A stretch of DNA of 64,000 nt, taken from Brucella anthropi_A (GTDB taxonomy: Bacteria; Pseudomonadota; Alphaproteobacteria; Rhizobiales; Rhizobiaceae). The position numbers and the translations under genes are program-made. How positions within the stretch are numbered: the first letter of the stretch is position 1; every line of letters begins with the position of its first letter. Shown piece after piece: positions 42,111-50,680 of the stretch. The stretch lies in assembly GCF_046630315.1 (NCBI RefSeq), contig NZ_LQBD01000036.1, positions 1-64,000 of the forward strand, given 5' to 3'. The notes beneath the pieces are model-generated. The model was not told the origin of the DNA. It saw only the letters and a program-made list of their open reading frames with translations, and did no database searches.

Positions 42111-43393
42111 GCAGCACCAAGACCCTCGGCGCCCTTCCCAGCCGCTATGCAAGCGGTGCACGCGGCGGCATCACCTCCATCTGCTCCGCCCATCCGCTCG
42201 TGATCGAAGCCGCCCTTCTGGAAGGCGTTGCCACCAAAACGGATGTTCTGATCGAGGCCACCTGCAATCAGGTCAATCAGGATGGCGGCTATACGGGCAT
42301 GACGCCCGCCGATTTCCGCCATTTTGTGGAGGATATCGCGGCCCGCATCGGCTTCGACACCAGGCGGCTCGTTCTGGGCGGCGACCATCTCGGCCCCAAT
42401 CCGTGGAAGCATCTGCCCGCCGAAGAGGCGATGCAGAAATCCGAAGTCATGATCGATGCATTCGTGCGCGCGGGCTTCACCAAGATCCATCTCGACACGT
42501 CGATGGGCTGCGCTGGCGAGCCGGTCGCCCTGCCCGATGCCGTGACCGCCGAGCGCGCGGCGCGGCTTGCAAAAGTTTCGGAAACTGCCGCCCGTGAAGC
42601 CGGCTACGATCTGCCGGTCTACATCATCGGCACCGAAGTGCCGATCCCCGGCGGCGCAATGGAAGAAATCGAAGAGCTGGAACTGACCAGGCCGGACGCG
42701 GCGGTCGAAACCGTCGCCATTCACCGCAAGGCTTTCGCAGCGCTCGGACTGGACGATGCCTTTGCCCGCGCCATCGGCGTCGTGGTGCAGCCGGGCGTCG
42801 AATTCGGCAACGAGAATGTCGTGTTCTACGATAGCGAGAAGGCGACGGCGCTGAGCGGCGTTCTCGGCGAAATGCCGCAATTCGTGTTCGAAGCCCATTC
42901 GACCGACTATCAGCCGGTGGAGGCGCTTTCCGATCTGGTTCACGACGGTTTCGCCATTTTGAAAGTCGGTCCCGGCCTGACTTTCGCGCTGCGCGAGGCG
43001 CTCTATGGCCTTGACCAGATTGCGGCCTTCCTCGACAAGCTGCCGGAAGAGGAAACCCTGCGCGGCAAGATGGAAGCGCTGCTTCTGGCCGAGCCGAAGA
43101 ACTGGGAAAAATACTATCACGGCGATGGCGAGGAACTGCGTCTGCAGCGCCATTTCTCCTATAGCGACCGCATTCGCTATTACTGGCCGCATCCGGTGGC
43201 GACGGCTGCCGTGGATGCGCTTTTGAAGCGTCTGGAAGGCCGCAAGATACCGGAAACACTGATCAGCCAGTATCTCGGCACGCTCTATCCGGCTGTCGCA
43301 TCGGGACGGGTGGAAGCCACACCGCATGCGCTGATGGTGGAAGCCGTCCGCAATGTTGTGCGCACCTACGGCAAGGCCGTCGGCACGCACTGA
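42107..43393 (+). CDS. GatZ/KbaZ family protein, likely D-tagatose 6-phosphate 4-epimerase
   Basis: 428 residues. GatZ pattern: GGITSICSAHPLVIEAALLEG, ATCNQVNQDGGYTGM, LGGDHLGPNPWKHLPAEEAM and YIIGTEVPIPGGA. In enterobacteria GatZ/KbaZ is described as a non-catalytic partner of the GatY/KbaY aldolase, but no such aldolase gene lies here. A stand-alone GatZ next to a PfkB kinase favours direct epimerisation of tagatose-6-phosphate to fructose-6-phosphate. Last gene of the operon before a terminator. Confidence 0.85.
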   Translation: MSSTKTLGALPSRYASGARGGITSICSAHPLVIEAALLEGVATKTDVLIEATCNQVNQDGGYTGMTPADFRHFVEDIAARIGFDTRRLVLGGDHLGPNPWKHLPAEEAMQKSEVMIDAFVRAGFTKIHLDTSMGCAGEPVALPDAVTAERAARLAKVSETAAREAGYDLPVYIIGTEVPIPGGAMEEIEELELTRPDAAVETVAIHRKAFAALGLDDAFARAIGVVVQPGVEFGNENVVFYDSEKATALSGVLGEMPQFVFEAHSTDYQPVEALSDLVHDGFAILKVGPGLTFALREALYGLDQIAAFLDKLPEEETLRGKMEALLLAEPKNWEKYYHGDGEELRLQRHFSYSDRIRYYWPHPVATAAVDALLKRLEGRKIPETLISQYLGTLYPAVASGRVEATPHALMVEAVRNVVRTYGKAVGTH

Positions 43394-43400
43394 AACCGAA

Positions 43401-43427
43401 AGGCGCGGTCGGAACCGCGCCTTTTTC
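43401..43427 (+). terminator. Terminator between the GatZ gene and copA
   Basis: AGGCGCGGT (43401-43409) pairs with ACCGCGCCT (43414-43422), loop CGGA, followed by TTTT. The upstream AA tail also allows some use for the convergent copA transcript. Confidence 0.88.
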
Positions 43428-43432
43428 CATGT

Positions 43433-45916
43433 TCATGATTCCATCGGGCTTTTGAAGGCCTTGAGCCGCAAGGCGTTGCTCAGCACGAAGATGCTTGAGA
43501 AAGCCATGGCGCCCGCCGCCAGAACCGGCGACAGCAGGGTTCCGGTGAAGGGATAGAGAACACCCGCCGCGACCGGGATAAGCGCCACGTTATAGGCGAA
43601 GGCCCAGAACAGGTTTTCTCCAATATTGCGGATCGTCGCCTTGGAGATCGCAATGGCATTGACCACGCCGCGCAGATCACCCGACATCAGCACCACATCC
43701 GCACTTTCAATCGCGATATCCGTTCCGGTGCCAATGGCGATACCGACATCGGCAGCGGCCAGCGCGGGCGCATCGTTGATGCCGTCACCCACGAAGGCGA
43801 TGCGCTTGCCGCCCGCCGAAAGGCGCTTGAGCGCCGCGACCTTGCCGTCCGGCAGCACTTCCGCCACGACTTCATCAATGCCAAGGCGTTTTGCGATGGC
43901 TTCCGCCGTGCGGCGATTGTCGCCGGTGATCATGGCGACCTTCAGTCCCTGCTCGTGAAGAGCGGCAATCGCCGCTGGCGTGGTTTCCTTCATGGGATCG
44001 GCGACGGTGAGGATCGCCGCCAGCTTGCCATCAACGGCCGCATAGAGCGGGGATTGCCCCTCATCGCCAAAACGCTTCGCATCATCGGCAAAGGTCGCAA
44101 CATCATGTCCGAGCTTCGCCATGTAACGGTCGGCACCGATGGCGACTTCCCGCCCATCGACGCTCGCCTTCAGGCCGAAGCCCGGCACCGCCTCGAAAGC
44201 CGATACGTCCGCGAGCTTCAATCCCTTTTCCTTCGCGGCTTCCACGATCGCATCGGCGATCGGGTGTTCGGACCGCGCCTCCACGGCGGCGACGAGCGCC
44301 AGAAGCTCATCCTTGTCGAAGCCTTCCACCGTATCGAAATGGGCGAGAGCGGGCTTTCCTTCAGTCAGCGTGCCGGTCTTGTCGACGGCAATAATGGAAG
44401 CATCGCGCAGGGTTTGCAGCGCATCGCCGCGACGGAACAGGACGCCGAATTCGGCCGCGCGCCCGGTGCCCACCATGATTGATGTCGGGGTGGCAAGGCC
44501 CATGGCGCACGGGCAGGCGATGATGACGACGGCAATCGCATTGACCAGCGCATAGCCCATCATGGCGGTGCCGCCAATGGCCAGCCAAAGCACGAAGGTG
44601 AGCGCCGCGGCGGCCATGACCGCGGGCACGAACCAGCCCGTCACCTTGTCCACCGTGGCCTGGATGGGCAGCTTGTCGGCCTGCGCATCCTGGACCATGC
44701 GGATGATCTGCGAGATCACCATGTCGCGGCCAACCTTGGTGGCGCGGAAGGTGAAGGCGCCGGTCTTGTTGATGGTGCCGCCGACCACTTCCGCGCCCTT
44801 TTCCTTGACGACGGGAACAGGCTCGCCGGTAATCATCGATTCATCCACATAGGACGAGCCCTCGATCACCGCGCCGTCGACGGGAACCTTTTCGCCGGGG
44901 CGCACCTGCACGATATCGCCTGCGCGCACCTCTTCCAGCGGCACATCGATGGCCTGCCCATCGCGCACCACACGGGCGGATTTGGCCTGCAAGCCGACGA
45001 GACGGCTGATCGCGGCGCTGGTGCGGCCCTTGGCGCGCGCTTCCAGATAGCGGCCGATGAGGATGAGCGTGACGATCACCGCCGCCGCCTCGAAATAGAC
45101 ATTGACGGTGCCTTGCGGCAGCACGCCCGGCAGGAAGGTGGCGACGACCGAAAAGCCCCAGGCGGCAAGCGTGCCGACCACGACCAGCGAGTTCATGTCC
45201 GGCGTGCCGCGCAGAAGCGTGGGAACGCCCTTCTTGAAAAAGCGCAGGCCCGGCCCGAACAGGACCAGCGTTGTCAGCACGAATTGCAGATACCAGCTGT
45301 TCTGCATCCCGATCCGGTCCATGACGAACATATGGACAGCCGGGATGAGGTGGGACCCCATTTCCAGAATGAAGACCGGCAGGGTGAGAATGGCCGCGAG
45401 AATGACGCTTTTCTTCAGTTCCGCCGCTTCCGCATCGCGCTTTTCAGACTGCGTTTCCTGTTGGGCGTCGCTGCGGGCCTCGTCCAGCGCGCGCGCCTCA
45501 TAACCGGCATTTTCGACCGCCTTGACGAGGTCGGACAAGGGCACCTGCCCGGCAAGCTCCACATGGGCGCGCTCGGTTGCCAGATTGACGCTGGCGCGGG
45601 TCACGCCCGGCACGGCGTTCAACGCCTTTTCCACCTTGCTGACGCAGGAAGCGCAGCTCATGCCTTCAATGGCGAGATCGACCGCGCCCGCCGGAACATC
45701 ATAACCGGCCTTGCGGATGGCCTCGATCACGGCGGGCAGGTCCGGCGTGCCGCTGAAGGTCACATCCGCGCGCTCGGTCGCGAGATTGACCGAGACCTTG
45801 TCGACGCCGGGAACCCTGGAAACGGCTTTTTCGACGGAAGAGACGCAGGAAGCGCAACTCATGCCCTCCACCGGCACGGGAAAGCTTGTGGCGCCGGGCT
45901 TTACAATCTTGTTCAT
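43433..45916 (-). CDS. copA: Copper-exporting P1B-type ATPase
   Basis: 827 residues from the ATG at 45916 after AAAGGG; an ATG at 45940 would add eight residues. Two N-terminal heavy-metal domains with GMSCASC (Cys21/Cys24 and Cys88/Cys91), eight predicted membrane segments, the intramembrane CPC motif (ACPCAMGLATP), phosphorylation DKTGTLTEGKP, GDGINDAPALAAADVG. Pumps Cu(I) out of the cytoplasm. Transcribed from a MerR-type promoter just upstream. Confidence 0.95.
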   Translation of the reverse strand: MNKIVKPGATSFPVPVEGMSCASCVSSVEKAVSRVPGVDKVSVNLATERADVTFSGTPDLPAVIEAIRKAGYDVPAGAVDLAIEGMSCASCVSKVEKALNAVPGVTRASVNLATERAHVELAGQVPLSDLVKAVENAGYEARALDEARSDAQQETQSEKRDAEAAELKKSVILAAILTLPVFILEMGSHLIPAVHMFVMDRIGMQNSWYLQFVLTTLVLFGPGLRFFKKGVPTLLRGTPDMNSLVVVGTLAAWGFSVVATFLPGVLPQGTVNVYFEAAAVIVTLILIGRYLEARAKGRTSAAISRLVGLQAKSARVVRDGQAIDVPLEEVRAGDIVQVRPGEKVPVDGAVIEGSSYVDESMITGEPVPVVKEKGAEVVGGTINKTGAFTFRATKVGRDMVISQIIRMVQDAQADKLPIQATVDKVTGWFVPAVMAAAALTFVLWLAIGGTAMMGYALVNAIAVVIIACPCAMGLATPTSIMVGTGRAAEFGVLFRRGDALQTLRDASIIAVDKTGTLTEGKPALAHFDTVEGFDKDELLALVAAVEARSEHPIADAIVEAAKEKGLKLADVSAFEAVPGFGLKASVDGREVAIGADRYMAKLGHDVATFADDAKRFGDEGQSPLYAAVDGKLAAILTVADPMKETTPAAIAALHEQGLKVAMITGDNRRTAEAIAKRLGIDEVVAEVLPDGKVAALKRLSAGGKRIAFVGDGINDAPALAAADVGIAIGTGTDIAIESADVVLMSGDLRGVVNAIAISKATIRNIGENLFWAFAYNVALIPVAAGVLYPFTGTLLSPVLAAGAMAFSSIFVLSNALRLKAFKSPMES

Positions 45917-45964
45917 GGCAATCCCTTTCGTGACATTCACTTGTCGAAAATCGAGAGTTGCCCC

Positions 45965-45995
45965 TTGTTAGTCCTTCCAACCGTTGGAAGGTCAA
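45965..45995 (-). promoter_or_regulatory. CueR/HmrR-type promoter and operator of copA
   Basis: On the minus strand: -35 TTGACC (45990-45995), a 19-bp spacer, -10 TAACAA (45965-45970). The spacer holds the dyad CCTTCCAACGGTTGGAAGG, the classic copper MerR site. An over-long spacer that the activator twists into line is the hallmark of the family. Confidence 0.9.
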
Positions 45996-46014
45996 GCCCC
46001 TTTCAATATAATCG

Positions 46015-48138
46015 TCAGACAGCAAGTATATTATGCGGGCGAACCGTGCCAAGACCGGCGCTGCTGCGGTTCTGGATAAAGGAAGGCACATCGCCCGCGG
46101 GCATGGGCCGACCGGTCAGGAACCCCTGCACCTCACCGAAACGCTCGGTCTTCAAACGTTCGAGCTGCTGGGTTGTTTCCACGCCTTCCGCCGTGGTGAC
46201 GATATTGAAGCCCGCGCCGAGTGTCGCCACGGCCTGGATGATGGCCAGATCGCGCGTGTCGACCTCAATTCCGGAAACGAAACTGCGGTCGATCTTGATC
46301 TTGTCGAAGGGAAAGGAGCGCAGATAGCTCAGCGAGGAATAACCCGTGCCGAAATCATCCATCGCAATGCGCACGCCCAGCCGGCGCAGTTCAAACAGGA
46401 GTTCGATATTGTTCTTGCTGTTGGAAAGGAAGACCGATTCCGTGATTTCGAGTTCGAGCCGATCCGGCGACAGGCAGGCCGCGCCCAGCGCATCGGTGAC
46501 GGACCGCAGAAGCGTCGTCTGGCTGAACTGCACCGGCGAAAGATTGACGGAAACCTTGATATCGTCCGGCCACAGCGCAGCTTCGCGACATGCGGCGGCG
46601 AGAACCCAGTCGCCGATGGGGCCGATCAATCCGGTTTCCTCCGCCAGCGGAATGAATTCGGCGGGCGAAACCATGCCGCGATCGGGATGACGCCAGCGGA
46701 TAAGCGCCTCAAAGCCGGAAATCCTGCCGGTCTCAAGATTGAAGATCGGCTGATAATGCAGCTCGAACTGTTCGTCCAGCAGGGCCTGGCGCAATTCGCC
46801 GGTCATGACGTGCCGCTTTTCCGCTGCCAGGCGCAGGGCGTGCTGGTAGAAACGGAATGTGCGCCGCCCCCCGGATTTTGACGCATAGAGCGCAAGATCG
46901 GCATTGCGCATCAAGACGTCGGGATTGTCTCCATGCAAGGGCGCCTGGGCGATGCCCATGCTGCAGGTGACGAATTCCGACTTGCCCACCAGCTTGAACG
47001 CATCCTGAAAAGCCGACAGGACGCGGTCGGCGAACATTGCAACCTGGCCCAGCGTGCCGCTGCGGTAAATGATGGCGAATTCGTCGCCGCCCAGCCGGGC
47101 AATGAACTCGTCCGATGTCGCGATCTGCTTCAGCCGGCGCGCCACTTCCTGCAAAAGCTGGTCGCCCGCCTGATGGCCGATGCTGTCATTGATGTCCTTG
47201 AAATGATCGATATCGAGATAGAACAGGGCGAAGGGATCGCTGTCGCTGCCCTTCTTCAACAGGTTCTCGACATGGTGGGCGAAACAGGCGCGGTTCGGCA
47301 GGCCGGTCAGGCTGTCATGCATGGCGATATGGGCCATGCGTTCCTCGATCTCGCGCCGCTCGGTCACATCCTCGACCAGCCCGATCAGATAGCGCGGCTC
47401 ATCGCCCTCGACCGGCGGGATGGACGATTTAATGATCCGCATCGTGCGCGCGGTGCCGTCCTTGCGCTCGACCTTGCGCTCGACACTCAGCACCTCGCGG
47501 CGGCGCATCGCCATGCGGTCGTGCTGACCGATGACAGCCGCCTCGCGCTCCGGAAAAAGATCGAGATCGGTCGCCCCCAACGCTTCGTCCATCGGCTGGC
47601 CGCTCGCGATCGATGCCGCCTGATTATAAAGCACATAACGGCCATTGTCGTGCATATCCTTGACGAAAACACCGAGCGGCAGATTGTTGACCAGACTGTC
47701 CAGCAGGGTCTGGGCGTGGCTTGCCTGGCGATTGGCCTGCGCCAGTTCGGTCCTGTCCTGCACAATGGCCAGAATCGCTTCCCTGCCGTCGAACACCACC
47801 TGACGCCCGTAGGTGAGGACATCCATGATTTCACCATTGGCGCGCAGGTGCTGCCAGCGTTCGGGCCGTTCGAGATCGCTGCGGTCGCGAATGGCCGCCA
47901 GCATCCTGTCGCGCTCGGTTCGGGGCCGGATGTCGAGCACCGTCATGCCGGGAATTTCGTCGGCGGTATAGCCATAGAGCCGGTATGCGGCATCGTTCAT
48001 GACGATGAAATGCAGCGTCTCGGGATCATAGACCCACATGGGGGTCGGATGCGTCGTAAAAAGGATGCGGAAGTCCTGTTCGGACGTGCGCGCCATCGTA
48101 CCTTCCGCCGAAGCCGCAGCGCCCTTCCGCTTCCTCAT
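46015..48138 (-). CDS. PAS-PAS-GGDEF-EAL cyclic-di-GMP turnover protein
   Basis: 707 residues using the ATG at 48138, which follows GAGGGG. Two PAS domains (about 20-140 and 155-275), GGDEF domain (about 285-440) with intact RLGGDEFAI, EAL domain (about 455-700) with FEALIRWRHP, ELEITESVF, MDDFGTGYSSLSYL. No membrane segment, so it is cytoplasmic. Both active-site motifs look intact, so it may make or break c-di-GMP depending on the PAS signal. Tail lies about 100 nt from copA start, same strand. Confidence 0.92.
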   Translation of the reverse strand: MRKRKGAAASAEGTMARTSEQDFRILFTTHPTPMWVYDPETLHFIVMNDAAYRLYGYTADEIPGMTVLDIRPRTERDRMLAAIRDRSDLERPERWQHLRANGEIMDVLTYGRQVVFDGREAILAIVQDRTELAQANRQASHAQTLLDSLVNNLPLGVFVKDMHDNGRYVLYNQAASIASGQPMDEALGATDLDLFPEREAAVIGQHDRMAMRRREVLSVERKVERKDGTARTMRIIKSSIPPVEGDEPRYLIGLVEDVTERREIEERMAHIAMHDSLTGLPNRACFAHHVENLLKKGSDSDPFALFYLDIDHFKDINDSIGHQAGDQLLQEVARRLKQIATSDEFIARLGGDEFAIIYRSGTLGQVAMFADRVLSAFQDAFKLVGKSEFVTCSMGIAQAPLHGDNPDVLMRNADLALYASKSGGRRTFRFYQHALRLAAEKRHVMTGELRQALLDEQFELHYQPIFNLETGRISGFEALIRWRHPDRGMVSPAEFIPLAEETGLIGPIGDWVLAAACREAALWPDDIKVSVNLSPVQFSQTTLLRSVTDALGAACLSPDRLELEITESVFLSNSKNNIELLFELRRLGVRIAMDDFGTGYSSLSYLRSFPFDKIKIDRSFVSGIEVDTRDLAIIQAVATLGAGFNIVTTAEGVETTQQLERLKTERFGEVQGFLTGRPMPAGDVPSFIQNRSSAGLGTVRPHNILAV

Positions 48139-48336
48139 CGAAAACCCCTCATCCGACTGATCCTGCAATCTTATTTCAATCCAGCCCATGACGCGAACCG
48201 TCTCTTTTCATCGCATCATGGGTAACACGCGCAAGACGCACCCCGCGCGCAGATTAAAGCCGAGAATTTTAATAAAGCCTATACAAATCAGGGGGCGATA
48301 TAAGGATTTCCTGCAAAGCCACATTTTTTCCATCGC

Positions 48337-48365
48337 TTGACCGGCCCGCCATTCCGGCCTATGCC
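48337..48365 (+). promoter_or_regulatory. Candidate promoter of the thiamine operon
   Basis: TTGACC (48337-48342), 17-bp spacer, TATGCC (48360-48365). Its start point would fall just before the riboswitch P1 stem at 48381. Confidence 0.5.
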
Positions 48366-48380
48366 TGTCGACGCAAAATT

Positions 48381-48517
48381 CGTTGGGGTGCCTTCGAAGC
48401 AGGATCAGGAAAAGTGCGAAGCGGTTTTCCGTCCGATCCTGCGACATGAAAGGCTGAGAGACGCATTCCCGCGTCAACCCATTGAACCTGATCCGGGTAA
48501 TACCTGCGTAGGGAACG
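48381..48517 (+). ncRNA. TPP (THI-box) riboswitch
   Basis: All conserved blocks are present: GGGGTGCC (48385-48392), GGCTGAGA (48452-48459), and AACCTGATCCGGGTAATACC followed by TGCGTAGGGAACG. P1 is CGTT/AACG and P3 starts CCTT/AAGG. Binds thiamin diphosphate and lowers expression of the downstream thi genes. The P3 arm is extended by a 44-nt palindrome that looks like a dispersed repeat (separate entry). Confidence 0.95.
48399..48442 (+). repeat. Dispersed palindromic repeat inside riboswitch P3
   Basis: GCAGGATC (48399-48406) pairs with GATCCTGC (48435-48442); inside it GGAAAA pairs with TTTTCC across GTGCGAAGCGG. The block GAAAAGTG-GAA-CGGTTTTCCG is shared with the repeat at 63400-63444 (read on the minus strand). 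Confidence 0.7.
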
Positions 48518-48580
48518 GAGTTTGGCGCGTCGCGGACGGGGTTCATTCCCCATGGGAGCTTATGCTCCATCAAGGTTCAT

Positions 48581-48614
48581 GACGTCTCATTTTCCGTTCG
48601 GAATGAGAGACGTC
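48581..48614 (+). promoter_or_regulatory. Hairpin over the thiD ribosome site (riboswitch expression platform)
   Basis: GACGTCTCATT (48581-48591) pairs with AATGAGAGACGTC (48602-48614) with a 2-nt bulge. The GAGAG ribosome site for the ATG at 48618 is within the right arm, so translation can be masked. The upstream ATGGGAGC/GCTCCAT stem may compete. Confidence 0.55.
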
Positions 48615-48617
48615 GAA

Positions 48618-49493
48618 ATGGACCAGAAACAGAGTTTCTCCCGAACCAATCCAACCGATAACCATGCGGCATCCGTGCCCATATGCGTCACCATTGCGGG
48701 GTCCGACTCCAGCGGCGGCGCGGGCATTCAGGCCGACCTCAAGGCGTTTTCGGCGCTTGGCGTCTATGGCGCAAGCGTGATCGCCGCCGTCACCGTGCAG
48801 AACACACGCACCGTCAGCGCCGTGCATGATGTGCCGCCGCAGATCGTGGCGGGACAGATCGACACCGTCTTCAGCGATCTCGATGTCGCCGCCGTCAAGA
48901 TCGGCATGGTTTCAGTACCTGAAACCATCGAAGCCATTGCGCGCGGGCTTGCACATTTTTCCGGTCCCATCGTGCTCGATCCGGTGATGATTGCAAAATC
49001 CGGCGACCGGCTGTTGAGCGAGACGGCGATTTCGCGCTTACGCGAAAGGCTGGTGCCGCTGGCAACGTTGCTTACCCCCAACCGGCCCGAAGCCGCCTGC
49101 CTGCTCGACACCCGCGCAGCCGAAAACGATGCCGAGGCGGAAGAACAGGGCCGCGCCCTGCTCAACCTCGGTACCAGGGCGGTCCTGATGAAAGGCGGCC
49201 ATGCGGAAGGGGCGATCTGCACCGATCTCCTGATCCGCCGCGACCGCCCGACCCTGCGCATCGAAGCGCCGCGCATTCTCACCCGCAATACGCATGGCAC
49301 CGGCTGCACGCTTTCATCCGCCATCGCCGCCGGACTTTCACGCAACCTGCCGCTCGAAACGGCGCTTGCCCAGGCTCATGCCTATCTGCAAGGGGCAATC
49401 CGCGCCGCCGACCGGCTGAAGATCGGACATGGCCATGGGCCGGTGCATCATTTCCACGCCCTTTGGAAACAGGCCGAAAGGGAGGCGATCTGA
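48618..49493 (+). CDS. thiD: Hydroxymethylpyrimidine (phosphomethylpyrimidine) kinase
   Basis: 291 residues from the ATG at 48618. An in-frame ATG at 48579 would overlap the riboswitch platform. Ribokinase-like fold with TIAGSDSSGGAGIQADLKAF, VLDPVMIAKSGDRLL, LTPNRPEAACLL, and the anion-hole HGTGCTLSSAIAAGL. Phosphorylates HMP and HMP-phosphate for thiamin synthesis. First gene under the TPP riboswitch; stop overlaps thiO start (TGATG). Confidence 0.93.
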   Translation: MDQKQSFSRTNPTDNHAASVPICVTIAGSDSSGGAGIQADLKAFSALGVYGASVIAAVTVQNTRTVSAVHDVPPQIVAGQIDTVFSDLDVAAVKIGMVSVPETIEAIARGLAHFSGPIVLDPVMIAKSGDRLLSETAISRLRERLVPLATLLTPNRPEAACLLDTRAAENDAEAEEQGRALLNLGTRAVLMKGGHAEGAICTDLLIRRDRPTLRIEAPRILTRNTHGTGCTLSSAIAAGLSRNLPLETALAQAHAYLQGAIRAADRLKIGHGHGPVHHFHALWKQAEREAI

Positions 49494-50485
49494 TGCGCGT
49501 CACGATCATCGGAGCCGGCGTGGCGGGCCTTGTCACCGCCGCCGAATTCACCGATCAGGGCCATGCCGTCACCGTCATCGCGAAAAGTGCCGAGATCGGC
49601 TCGGACAGCTGCTCGTGGTTTGCGGGCGGCATGCTGGCCCCCTGGTGCGAGGGCGAAAGCGCCGAAGAACCCGTGGTGCGTCTCGGACAGGAGGCCATCG
49701 GCTGGTGGGAGCGCCACGTCTCGACCGTCAGGCGCAAGGGGACGCTCGTGCTCTCCCACATGCGGGACATGAGCGAGCTGCGCCGCTTCGCACGGCGGAC
49801 CGAGGCTTTCGACACGATCGACCAGAGCCGCCTCGACGCGCTGGAGCCGGATCTGGCCGGGCGGTTCCGGCAGGGCCTGTTCTTTGCCGGGGAAGGCCAT
49901 CTCGATCCGCGCCGGACATTGATCGAACTTGCCGAAAGGCTGCGGCGACAGGGCGTGGTCTTTCACCTTGGCGTCGACGCCAAAGACATATCCGTCGCAG
50001 CCGACATCACCGTCGATGCGCGCGGCCTTGCCGCCCGCGACACCTTGCAGGACCTGCGCGGCGTCAAGGGCGAGATGCTGATCGTGCGCTCGCGCGATAT
50101 CGATCTTTCGCGGCCCGTGCGCCTTCTGCATCCGCGCATCCCGCTTTACATCGTGCCGCGCGGCGACGGCATCCACATGATCGGCGCCACCATGATCGAA
50201 AGCGACGACCGCCGCGGCATCAGCGTGCGCTCCACGCTGGAACTCCTGAGCGCGGCCTATGCGCTGCACCCGGCTTTCGGCGAGGCGGAAATCCTTGAAG
50301 TGGGCGTCGATGCCCGCCCCGCCTTTGCCGACAACCTGCCGCGTGTGCGACGCCGCGGCGACACCGTCTATGTCAACGGCCTTTACCGGCACGGTTTCCT
50401 GCTTTCGCCCACGGTCGCCCGCATGGCGGTGGCGGTTGCAACCAATGCGCAGGCTGAGCCCGACTTTGTGGAGGACTATGCATGA
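49493..50485 (+). CDS. thiO: Glycine oxidase-like FAD enzyme of thiazole synthesis
   Basis: 330 residues from the ATG at 49493 behind GGAGG. FAD motif MRVTIIGAGVAGLVTAAEF, SCSWFAGGMLAPWCE, substrate-domain IVPRGDGIHMIGATMIES, and the end VYVNGLYRHGFLLSP. Oxidises glycine to iminoglycine (dehydroglycine) for the thiazole ring. 4-nt overlap with thiS. Confidence 0.93.
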   Translation: MRVTIIGAGVAGLVTAAEFTDQGHAVTVIAKSAEIGSDSCSWFAGGMLAPWCEGESAEEPVVRLGQEAIGWWERHVSTVRRKGTLVLSHMRDMSELRRFARRTEAFDTIDQSRLDALEPDLAGRFRQGLFFAGEGHLDPRRTLIELAERLRRQGVVFHLGVDAKDISVAADITVDARGLAARDTLQDLRGVKGEMLIVRSRDIDLSRPVRLLHPRIPLYIVPRGDGIHMIGATMIESDDRRGISVRSTLELLSAAYALHPAFGEAEILEVGVDARPAFADNLPRVRRRGDTVYVNGLYRHGFLLSPTVARMAVAVATNAQAEPDFVEDYA

Positions 50486-50679
50486 CCATCGTTTTGAACG
50501 GCGAGGCGCACGAAACCGCCTCGGCCACGCTCGCCGCCCTTCTCAGGGAAATCGAACTTGATGAAGCCGTGGTCGCAACCGCGCTCAACGGCGAGTTCAT
50601 CCCCGCCGAGGCGCGGGAAGACGCAAATATTTCCGAGGGCGACCGGATCGAAGTTCTCGCCCCCATGCAGGGAGGTTGA
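50482..50679 (+). CDS. thiS: Sulfur carrier protein ThiS
   Basis: 65 residues, ubiquitin-like. Ends MQGG; the Gly-Gly tail is thiocarboxylated to carry sulfur to ThiG. Begins MTIVLNGEAHETA. One nt separates its stop from thiG ATG. Confidence 0.95.
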   Translation: MTIVLNGEAHETASATLAALLREIELDEAVVATALNGEFIPAEAREDANISEGDRIEVLAPMQGG

Positions 50680-50680
50680 G

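Noticed and set aside
46015..48138. Degenerate GGDEF or EAL domain
   Set aside because: Both signature motifs (GGDEF and EAL with DDFGTGYSS) are intact, so there is no sequence reason to call either domain inactive.
48522..48617. Longer N-terminus for thiD
   Set aside because: It would start inside the riboswitch region and reads through the hairpin; the ATG at 48618 begins the protein close to the family start.
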